Positions 23,801-35,800 of a stretch of DNA of 64,000 nt are shown here, in pieces. The notes under the pieces are model-generated. The model had not been told where the DNA came from, made no database searches, and saw only the letters and a program-made list of their open reading frames with translations. Origin of the DNA: Rugalucina vietnamica (Eukaryota; Mollusca; Bivalvia; Lucinida; Lucinidae); NCBI GenBank assembly GCA_964017185.1, contig OZ024871.1:22358488-22422487 (forward strand). The letters are read 5' to 3'. Positions within the stretch are counted from its first letter, which is position 1. The number at the start of each line of letters is the position of its first letter. The position numbers and the translations under genes were made by a program.

Positions 23801-26800
23801 ATTTCTCGAGTCTCTAAGCTAGTCTATCAATGAATTTTTCTTCAATCCTCTTGGCTGAGTTTTACAGACTAGTAAAAAGCAAAATCCCTCTGAGAAATGA
23901 TTGACAGTAAATGGCTATCAAATTGACCATCTCTAATTCCTTGATGGAGATTAACACCAGTGTTTATTTATATTTCGGTAGGTTGATGGTTTTACAGCCT
24001 TGAAAGTTTCTATGATGAAATGAATTGAGCATTCAGAAACCAATCTGGCCTCATGAAACAATGAATGAGAATTTTTTAAATTTTTACTTATTGTTTTCCC
24101 AAAATACTTCGCACTTTTTACATACACTGATATTGGTGCAATTTTGAACGTAGTTCTTGTCAGAGAACAGCAACAACACCAATAATTATAATATCTATTA
24201 TTAATGATAATACAGGTCAACCTCATTATAACGCTATCTTTGGGGTCCATGGAAACAGACCGTGTTATAGGTGAACCGTGTTATAATGAGGTTATTTACA
24301 ATAGGCATATAGCAAAATAATTAATTTGGGAGCCATGACATGGCCGTGTTATATTGAAAACCGCACTATAATGAGACGCGTTATAATGAGGTTGATCTGT
24401 ATCTTTACTTTAGCATTAATGCCAGTCTTACATACGGTCCTCGTGTTAATACAGACATTTGCATTGTTATACCAGACTTTTTATTTGTTTGTTTGTTTGA
24501 GTTGTGAACTTGTGGTTTAGCGTACCAGTCAACAGCAATGGTCATGTCGGGACATTGCCCTTGCACCTAAAATTGGACGTCATGACATCCAAAACGTGCT
24601 TCAAATATAACCACCAAACTAAGCCAATAAGGCTTGTATATGAGCCATCTCGTGGGAAAACCAACAATGTGGTTTCCGAACAGGTCCAACACAAACCGAC
24701 CTGTACAGTCACAGAAGCAGGCTAGAAGCTTGAAATTTCGGTTTTAAGAAGAAGAAACATTGTACTATCCGTGTAGCGAAAACAAAGGCACTGATCAGCT
24801 TCGCAGCTAATGCGAAGCTGATCTGGTCTTTGTTTTCGCCTATGCAAATTGTTGGTTTTCTCACGTGGCTGCTCATATGTTTTCTTGGGTAGGCTCAGAC
24901 CTGGGCAGGCTCAGACCTGAGCGGTTAACCAATAATCAGATGGACATTTTGTAGTGTGGCAGCTTCACCTGGAGGCACAAGCAGCCCATCCATTTCATTA
25001 GGGCCCAAAGGGCAGGGGCCAAAACTTTTTAGACATTGTAACTTGTTATGCATATAACAGCTATATCACAGTAAGCAAATGCAAAATGCTGCATTGGTTT
25101 GGCCCTGAAAATAGCTTTTTGATGATCAATTTTTAAAAGAAATATGCACTAAATATTGGTAATTGCCTAGAAACTGAGTTATTTGCATAACTGACCTCAG
25201 GCTGCTCAGCTGATGACAGTGGGTATGAAGCATCAAATCAAACCAGACAGACAGACGGCAAACAGACTGACAGACATGCAAGCAGGCAGGCAGACAGACA
25301 GACAGACAGACAGACAGTGTACACCCTTACTGATCAGCAGCATAATAAAGCATTACTTTGTATTATATATTCTTCTTATTTGTTTGCCTAAATCAATAAG
25401 CCATAAAAATTAGAAATTTCATCAGTGCATGAAATGCACACAATGAAATTAAGATTTCATGAGCAAACCGAAATAAGATATAATCATGTATTACACGGCA
25501 TTCGTGCTACTAGCAAGCCAAATTCAAAGACTCGCGAGATCTCGCGAGAAGCGTCACTTTTACAAATGGAGAGAGGTAAACACAATCGTTGCTTTGTAAA
25601 TGAAAACAATGTTGTACCTACAAACGTTTAATATGTCTAATATTAAACCAACTACAGAGAAAATGAAAAAACTAAACTACTGTAAATGAAAATGCATGTA
25701 TGATCCCTGAGGACTAGCACAAAGTATTATCAGCTAAAGTATGATAAAATGTCTTTAGCATATCAGTATGACCTGACATTGATTATGTCTTTGGCACTGG
25801 CATGACAATATGACTAGTATTATGTCTTTGGCACAAATGAATAATATTTAAGCTCCCATGTTAGATTCAGATCCTACTTCCGAAATGTCTCCAGTCCATG
25901 GACATTGAATTACTTCCAAAATCGCTTAACGAAAGTGTAACTTGGATCAAAATTATATAAGCAGCATGCTCTCAGAAAATGCAACATTAAAGGATGAAAG
26001 TTTTCTATTCACAGATCTATTTGATGTTAATGAATCCTGAGATATTGAAGAAGCTCCATCCAGTGGACCCTGGTAGTTGTGACCCTGAGAACTGACACCC
26101 TTCTCACAGCTGCATATGATGTCCAGTCATATCGATATCTACCGAGCACCTCCTCTTCCTGAAGAAAGAAAATAGAATGTGTCAGCAGTTAACTGAAGCA
26201 AAAAAGATTATAAAGTTCTGCATAATCTACTATACATGTGCAAAATAAATGCTAGTCGAGTAGAAATATATTGTAAAATTTCTCATGTTGTTAATTCCCT
26301 TGTGTAACCTGAGCAAAACAAAATCATTTTTTTTTTTTTTTTTTTTTTATAGTATTACTACTGATACATCAGTAGTTTTGTTATTTCAGTGTTGTTTTGT
26401 CAATATCTCTGGGTGGGAGTAGAACCAAATGGGCGGGGATTATATCTTATTTCGGTTTGCTCATGAAATCTTAATTTCATTGTGTGCATTTCATGCACTG
26501 ATGAAATTTCTAATTTCATTTCGCAAACCTCCATAAGATATAATCATGTATGTTCAAAGTTATGACAAAACCGTATGCTGAAATTTGTTCCTAGCTGGAA
26601 CTTCTGGTGCCTGCCTCAGATAATGCCTTTTGAAGGTAGTCATATTTGACCATCTTGCTGCTTTCAAAATTTCCCTGCATGAGAGACCCAAAGCTTTAGC
26701 TTTTGATGTAGACGCTCCTCGAGTGGAGTGAGCTTTAAATTGATCAGTGTCAATGCCAGCTGCCTTTAAGAGGCTTACTAACCATCCAGCAATTGTGCAT

Positions 26801-29800
26801 GAAACCACTGGTTTGTGAGGCTCCACATGACTAAGCAGCAGTTGATTTCGTTCCAGGTTTTTACGCCCTCGCCAAGGCAATGACCTAGATAGATAAGCTC
26901 TAGCTGTACGAACAACACATAGAGTTGGTTCTTTGCTGAATATGTCAAATGTGATTGAAAGCGGAGGCTGACCAATTTTTCGAGATTTCGTAAGCTTCGC
27001 CAAACGAAATGTTATGGAGTCCCCACCATCAGACATGTATCTTACATCAAAGGCACACAACTCTGATGTTCTACCAGCGGACCCTAATGCGAGTAGCATG
27101 GTTAGCTTGTGAGTCAGCAACTTATCGGACAAAGAATCATTTGGACCAAGGGAAGTTATATATTCCAGTACAATATCCACATTCCATTGCGATGTGTAAC
27201 GAGGCTGGGGTGGTTTCGCATTGAAAGAGGCGGTCATAAGGCGCCTAACAAGTGGATGCTGACCAACTTTGACTCCATCAATTGGTTCGTGGAAAGCCGA
27301 AATAGCAGATCTATGAGAGTTTAGGGTACGATAACTGTCCCCCTTGTCAAACCTTTCAGTGAGATAATTAACTATGTCGACCACAGGGGCACAAAATGGA
27401 TCAGTCTGTCTTCCATGACCCCAGCTACACCATTGTCCCCAACAGCTGTTGTAAGCTGTGATGGTGCCCTTTCTCCATGAATGTTTCGCAAGCAACTCGG
27501 CTGCCTCTTTAGAAACTCCTCGATCAATGTCTCTTTTCCTGAGATTCTCCAGACCGCTAGGCGAAACTGTCTCTGTTGTGACAGAGGATGCATTCCCTGT
27601 GACGGGGACGTTAAAAGGTCCTTGCAAGGAGGGAGGAGGATCGGGTTGTCTATCAACATCGATAATAAAGTTGGGTACCATGGCTGAGTTTGCCAAGGTG
27701 GTGCCACCAGAACTACAGAGGCCTTCTCTTGTCTGACCTTCATCAGACACCGTGCGATCATAGCGAACGGGGGAAATAGGTAGAGACCTTTCTCGTTCCA
27801 CGGTCTCTGAAAGGCATCCACTGTCTGTGCGTATGGATCCGGGTACCAGCTGACATAATTTTTCAGCTGTGTATTGTGGCGGTTCGCAAACAGATCCAGC
27901 TGGAATGGACCCCAGCGACTGTCCAGTTGAAGGAAAAGGGTCCTCTTCAACTGCCAGTCGCTGCTGTCCTTGAAATTCCTGGATTGCCAGTCGGCTTCTG
28001 TGTTCAGAGAGCCCGGTAAGTATTCGGCTGACAGCATTATCTCCCTGTCGAGGGCAAACTCCCAGATTTCCTGGGTTGCCGGTAGCATGCGTGCTGACCG
28101 GGTTCCCCCCATTTTCTGGATATAAGCTACTGCGGTCCTGTTGTCCATCTTCAAATGGACGTGAACATTTTTCATATCCTGGGCAAAGGTTCTCAAAGTA
28201 AACAGTGCTCCTTTCAGCTCCAGTACATTGATATGGAGGTTGGATTCCTCCGCAGTCCAGAGGCCCTGCACACGCCTGGGGCCGCAAGTCCCGCCCCAAC
28301 CTTTCTTGGAAGCATCGCTCGTTATTGTGATGTCCGGTCCCGCGGAGATAATGGCCCTCCCGTTCCAACTCTGCATCTGCAAAACCCACCATCTGAGTTC
28401 TTGTATGCATTGGAGGGACAAGGTCACCTTCGCCTGATATGACCGATTGACCAGCAATGCTCGTATCTGGGTCATTTGTAAATGACGATAATGGAGGGGA
28501 GCTGGGGCAACTGCTTGCAAAGATGAGGTCATTAAGCCCAATACTTCCGCAATTTTTCTCACGCTTGTTACCCTCAGAGAGATAAGGCGCTGGCATTTTC
28601 GAATGATTTTCTGAATCTTGTCTAGGGGAAGACGGATAATCATTTCTACAGAATTTATTTGAAATCCCAAAAACTGGATTTCCTGAGCCGGGATATACAC
28701 CGATTTCTTGGTATTTATCAAGAAACCTAGGTTCTCCAGAATCCATTTCAGTGAAGACAAATCCTTGAGTAGCATGTGTCTGCACTGGTTCAACAATATC
28801 ATGTCGTCCAGATAAATGATCAATCGCACCCCGATTCTCCGGAGAAAGGCTACGACTGGTTTGAGTAGCTTGGTGAAATAGCGTGGCCCTACCCCTAGGC
28901 CAAAGGGGAGCGCTCGGAATTCGTATATCTTCCCTTGCCAAGAGAAACGAAGAAACTTCCGATGTGATTTCGCAATTGCGACGCTGAAATAAGCATCGCT
29001 CAAGTCCAGTTTGACCATGTAATCCCCTTTCTTTATAAGAGACTTCAAGGCCTGGATTCCCTCCATCTTGAAATGTTGGTACTCCACATACTGATTTAGC
29101 CTTTTTAGGTTTATGACCGGTCTCTGACCCCCATCTTTCTTTGGGACTAGGAAAACAGGGCTCAGAAATTGATCTGGGCAAGCTGAAGCTTCCTCGATTG
29201 CTCCTTTCTGAATCATTTCCTGTACTTCCTGGTCTATTAATAGGGCATTCTTTCTGCCTGGTTTCTGGGGGAGAAAACTTGTCTGTGTTGGAGGTTCCAG
29301 AAATGGGATCTCCATTCCCTGAACAATTTGCAGGATGAAGGTATCTTGTGTTATCAACTGCCAATTGTTCAGAAAATGCTGCAGTCTTCCTCCTATGGGA
29401 TGATTTACGTTTGACGGGATGAGTTGCAGATTTTTTACTGCGTCGTGAATAAGCTCTGGTCCTAACATCAGATTTGGATGGGATGGTGGTTCTATTCCCA
29501 CTACCAGAGGGCTTGACCTGGTTTGTGGTACAAGACTCTGTAATTCTGGTAAATGACATGCACTTACCTCTTTGGGATTTCTGTGATCCTCGTTTGAAGT
29601 TGATTCGGCCCCCACCTCTTCCACCACGAGATGGGGCCTCCGATCGAAAGGGCTGGTTGCCCTGCTTATGACCGTTGAAGCGGTCTCTATCACTCCTCTT
29701 CCTCTTTTTCGGTGTCGAACCAAGTTGTTGGGAAATTTCTTTTGATCTTTTCCTGACCCTTGAGGACTTGGCCAATGCTTTATAGAACTTCTTCCCGAAG

Positions 29801-32786
29801 AGTTTCTGTGAAGAAGCGAGGTCCTCGGAATTGGACTTTAATAGTTGTTTAGCCTTCTTAACATCCTTTGTTAGATTATAAAGAATGTTCATTCTTCTAT
29901 GATATGTTGTGGTAGTAAAGGCTTGGCCCAAAAGTGTGATAGTTTTTTCGATTATGTCCAGCCATTCAGATGGGTCCAAATTTTGTCCCGACTCCCTTCC
30001 TGAGTCAATATTGTCCAGGTCCAGCCAAATACGGCTCAACGGACCCATGACTAGACCAATCCTCTCCTGTATCTGCTGGAGATTGGACTCATACGATTTT
30101 CCATATGACGATCTCGTAGCGGTGAAAATATCTGGAACATAATCGTCCAGGGCGGGTGCTTTAATGCACGAGGCAGAAGGAAGTGGAAGCTTGTCCAGGA
30201 TTTTCTCCTTCAAGGACTTGTCTGGTATAAATTTATTGAACTTTGTCAATAGATATTCGTTCATGTCCTTTGGCAAGTCCAGTTTGGACTGAGAGTCCGC
30301 CTCAATCCCAAAACGCTGACGTGTGCTATCCTTTGAGCTACTAGCGTTACTGGAGGAGGGTTTTTCTCTCTCCGCCTCGGAATCACTCTCCTCAGATTGT
30401 GAGGACGAATCCGCTGAGGACGAATCCGACGAGGCCGAATCTGACGAGGCCGAATCTTGAGATCTGTCATTGGAGCTATCGGAGTCAATTTCCGATTCTG
30501 AATCGGAGGAGCTCGACGATTGATCGTGCCTGCGCCTCCTTCTGCGTCGTCTCTGATCCTTTGACAAATGTCTTTTCCTTCTCCTTGACGGAGATTGGCT
30601 CCTACGAGCCGCATTTGCCTCGACATTGGTCGGGCTTTGGCTCTCTCGCCGCTCGATTAAATCGGCGGTTTCGGCCAACGGCGGATCAGAATCTGCCATA
30701 CAAAATGCAGATTAATTATCCTGAAAGATAAAGCGGCTATCAAAAGCGATAGATGCTTCAGTGAAACGCAGATATAACCGGATTTGAAACTTAGTAAAGT
30801 GACGATGATTGTTTTAGCACGAAGCCATTTGTAAAAGTGACGCTTCTCGCGAGATCTCGCGAGTCTTTGAATTTGGCTTGCTAGTAGCACGAATGCCGTG
30901 TAATACATGATTATATCTTATGGAGGTTTGCGAAATGAAATTCCTGAATGCACTGCTTCTCCAATGTTCTACACCTTTGTAACTTGCATAATGACAAAAA
31001 GGTCAAACTCACTTTACAATTCTTCATGTGGAATATTCAGGAAGTAATTCTTATCAGGTGCAAGATGGTGTTAAATATCTGCCTAAATACAGGGTCATAA
31101 ACCTTTGAAACCACTAAGCACTTTGCTGTTAAGATTCTGACATTGATAAACGTGCCCTACGATTTCTGAGGCTGTTGATTTCGGATTTTACAAGGCTTAG
31201 AAATCGAGCCCCATCTATAGACTAGACTAGCCGCAGAGATTTATAAAAAATGAAAATTACGAAAGGCGTTTTTCTTTATTTTTAAGCCTTGGGCAAGGCT
31301 AGAACTTTTCCTATGTAGAGAAATTATTTTCACTATTATTACAGTTATCCCCATAACAGAACAAAGTATTGATAAAATGGCTTCAATGGCTTTTTTGTTT
31401 GTGTTTTGCGAAACACAAACTCTCATTCGGTTTTTTACGGAAATCCGGTGATAGTTTGCGCATGCGAGTTTTCATCAATATTTATATACATATTAATTCT
31501 AGTCTTTTGACCTTACCTTGACTTCTGCGTAACCTCAATTCGTTTTCGTTATGAAAGTAGACAATAATAAAGACATGATGTAAGAATAACAAAAAGATCA
31601 AACAAAATGTTGATAGAAGTAACATTTTTAATAGTAAAATATGCCTTGTCAATATCAAGGTTACTCCGATCAACCTTTTAAATGTAAGCTGATCTGTGTT
31701 TTGTTGCCCCTATGTAGCCAAAGTTGTTTTTCTTTTGCTGTGCCTCAGTGGCTCAAATTCTGTTTCTTTATACTGAAATCTTCAACAGATGTTTTGTAAT
31801 TGGGTATCTCGGGTTTCCGATCTCCGTTATGAAAGTTGGCATGACGCAACGAATCAAAGCTGGCTGATGCAACGTCTAATATCGTTGCTGGTACATGTTT
31901 ATACACTAGAATTCTCTGAAGCAGCCTTCTCACGAGAAAAATTTTTGAGGTTTCCGAACTGTTCGACACAAACCAGCCTCTACGACTATATTTAAAGTTA
32001 AACATTTGGGATTAAAGAAAAAGTGCAATTGCACTGTTCGTGAAATGAAAACAAAGGCGCTTGTTATTACACAGCTGATCTGTGCAATTGCGCATCTGTA
32101 AACGAGTTTTCTCATAATGCGGCTCCAATGCATTTGTTTATGTTACCCTAGAAATACATTAGCTATTTTTAATTTATAAGAATGAAATCTGTAAATGCAT
32201 ATTAAGCAGCACCAAAACGAAATGAATATGAACTTAAACAAACACCACCCTGTGAACGTTCTGCGTATTGTTTGCGTCAGTTTAAAATGATAACGCACTT
32301 GGAAAAGAATAAGGTACTGGGATTAACTACGGAGCGTATACTCGTATTTTGACTCAGTGTCCTGTCACAAGTTTTGAACAGCGTTAGACTGTGCGGTGAA
32401 ACAGATCTATTCCGGATTTACAAAGGAGATCGATATACTTTCTGTGAAGCGAAAAACAAATGCGATGATCAACACGGTCTTTGTTTTTGCATTATGTTAA
32501 ATACAGGGTTACTTTTCACGGTGCGGCTTACACGACGCGACTCATGATGGCTATAAATAGCCATCCTCGGTCATCCAGGTGCACTGACTTTCGTACGCTG
32601 GACGAACTTAAATGTAATGGGTCGCGCCCGGGTCACTGAGGATGGAAATAGTCTTGCCTAGACCATTCTAGAACACTGTCTCGAAAACATTGCATCAGAA
32701 ATCTATGAAAAGGTTTTCACCATGTAAGTACGAGAATGTTATTCGCACACATTATCATCACTTATGTACTAAATGTGATAATGTCT

Positions 32787-32826
<40 letters not shown>

Positions 32827-35800
32827 AAGGACACTTTTCAAGATGCTCCTCATATTAGCAGCATCGTGACAAAACAAGCATTTTACACAGCACAGCTAAT
32901 CGGCGCAGTTTCCGCTAATCACGTCTAGAACAATCATCCGAAATAAGCTTTTTGCGTTCTTCTATAACAACAAGCTAGTTTGTGTCGGACCTGATTGGAA
33001 AAAACGCGGACATGTGTCTTGTGGCGCGTTTTAAAATATATTAGAAAGCATGTTTTGAAATTTGGCAATAGAGCTGATCAGAGACGGCTAAATCCTTGAC
33101 ATTCTGGATTCAAGAAAGACTGCTAACTGCCTAACCACCATGAAACATTCACTGTAGGAGAACATGATTTGACAAATCAATCGAGGGATTCGCTTAAATT
33201 ATAATCACCTGTACAGTTTAACCCATTTCGAAATTCGTGATTCATTCTTCTAGAAACTTTTGCAATCTTTCAAGCAAATGCTATTACACAGGTTGCGTCA
33301 TGCTGCTGTGACAAGGGAAAAATAGTAAACTATGCTATTGATGTAAAGTTGGTACATCTATGCATTTCAGAAGAGAAATGGTGGTACTACTTGTCCAATA
33401 TGAGCAGAAGTAGTAAACAGATGTACAATAATTGTTTAAGTTGAACTCTAAAGATACCTAATTTATAACATATAAGTGTTGAGCTATTAACAAAAGAAAA
33501 TGTATAAAATACTAAATTATTCATAAGTGACAATCTGGGCAATATGTCCATTCTCCAAACAAAAGAAATCTTTGTAAAGAAAGTTTTACTCTCCGCATCT
33601 GGATCAGTCTTAGGCTAGATTTTGGAAAGGCAACATCTTATTTTAAAGAGGAGAAAATCATAAATACAAATATGTGACATTAAAGATAATTTAGCAAATG
33701 CAAGGGCTTCTGCCCTTGCCTAGAAATTATGATTATGTGGAAACACGACATGTACAACTACATTTAGATAAGAAGTGTTTAAGAAGTTTTATGATGTATA
33801 AAAGTTTTTCCTTAGATCTTCTTCTTGTTTAGATTTCTTCTAATTGCACAAATTAGCTGACACTGAAGTTGAATTGACACATAAGTCTTTCTTCTGTTTT
33901 CATTTTTATTCTTTTAACCCTTGTGATAAAACTTAAGTTCATGTCAAAACATTTTAAACACAGATTATGGATGTAGTTGTACATGTCCTGTTTCCACATA
34001 ACCATATTTTCTAGGCAAGGGCCGAAGCCCTTGCATTTGCTAAATTTTATTTACTGTCACATTTTTGTATTTATTATTTTTTCCACTTTGAAATAAGATG
34101 TTGTCTTTCCAAAATCTATCCTAAGACTGATGCTGATGCAGAGGGTAAAACTTTCTTAACAAAGATTGCTTTTGTTTGGAGAATGGACATACTGCCCAGA
34201 TTGTAACTTATGAATAATTTAGTATTTTTATATATTTTCTTTTGTTAATAGCTCAACACTTATATGTTATAAATTAGGTATCTTTAGAGTTCAACCAAAC
34301 AATTATTGTACATCTGTTTTACTACTTCTGCTCATATTGGACAACTATTACCACAATTTCTCTTGTGAAATGTATAAATGTACCAGCTTTACATCAAAAG
34401 CATAGTTTTACTATTTTTCCCTTGTCACAAATTTCCCGCCCCTTTTGAAAAAGTTTTGTCCTCAAAACAGCATTTGATAATAAATACTTTTGTTTATATT
34501 TTTCACAAAACATACATTTTATGCAACTTGTTAGAAGGGATAGTCCTATCGTCTGTGATATAATATCGTTGCAAGACATTCAGGGTAACTTTCAGTGATC
34601 CACTTTATTTATTAATTATTTTTATTTTCTATTAAAGGCATTTCTCGGCAGTGCCACCTTTAATCAACCCATGACTGCTCATCCTCTGCATTACAAACCA
34701 TTACTTTTTAATTTTTATGTAATATCTTTGGTCTAATGCATTAATGGCATCATCTTTAATTTTACTGTAAAGTTCACCCTTCATTGTTTTGAACATCACA
34801 TTTCATAAAATATACAAAAATTATGAGACAACTATCCAGTTCTTTAAATTACATATTAAAAAGATGTTTCTGCGATATATGTAATTATTGCGCATGATAT
34901 GAAGGTGGACCGATTTTAGTTTATAGGCAGGATGATCAGTCCTCTACAAACCAAATTTCAGATAACAACATAATTATTTCACTCCGGTATGAAAAAATAT
35001 GCTGAAATCACCTTATACCATGTTCAAAACCTAAAACTACATATTATGAAGTTTACATATTGTCATTTCTTATTAATATATTCTGCATTTCACTAATTCA
35101 TATTAAAAATTTAGTTTTGTTAAGTTAGAATTTATTTTAGAAGTTTGCTTTTTTATTTTGACTTCATATATATTCCAATATGGCATTGAGGACATGTCCA
35201 ACATGTACAACTACAAATGAAAACATAGGCATAAGACATACATAAAATACAAGATATAAAGCATACATGTGTGAAAATGATAAAACATTGGTAAATTTGA
35301 ATTTAAGTCATTGATATTAACAGAATTATAAATGAAAGTTCCAGTATAGGTATTAAACAGTTTCTTAATTGTTTCTTAAAATTTTCCAAACTGAATTTCT
35401 CATCACTGTCACCCAAGGAAATTTCACTTTTAACATTGAATATCATCTTCCCGAAAATAGTAACATATATTGTTTGTCCAAAGAATGATTGTAGGTGCAA
35501 TTTTAGTATAAAATGTCCTCCTCGAACAAAGTGAATCCTTGATCTCCAAAATAGCTTAGCTCATCACCATCATTTAAAATTTCTGTCAAGATCTCCATGT
35601 GAGTTAGTTCTGTACCTTTGTTGAGTTCTATCATGATACCATTTAAAATTTTGAGTCCTGGGGAATTAAAAATTTTGATTATCCTTTTGTAGAGCTGTCC
35701 CGGAATCGTTGAAAGAGCTAAAAAGTCTTTCGACCACGGTTCATCCACCAAAATTTATAAAAGTTTTTCCTTAGATCTTCTTCTTGTTTAGATTTCTTCT

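Larger units (their letters stand above)
25408..30942 (-). mobile_element. Complete DIRS-1-like retrotransposon in intron 7
   Basis: The 5.5-kb element is on the minus strand, the same orientation as the host gene. It has inverted terminal repeats (25473-25569 and 30825-30921, 97 bp, no mismatch seen), plus unique outer ends (25408-25472 and 30922-30942). Both outer ends are reproduced, in complement and joined, in an internal complementary region at 26438-26551, the DIRS hallmark. ORFs code for Gag, RT/RNase H with a methyltransferase-like tail, and a tyrosine recombinase. All are open and the ends agree, so the copy looks young. Confidence 0.92.

Noticed and set aside
27009-30731. Plus-strand ORFs of 65-110 codons inside the DIRS element
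   Set aside because: They are antisense shadows of the Gag and RT frames, especially of the Ser/Arg-rich and Pro-rich stretches.
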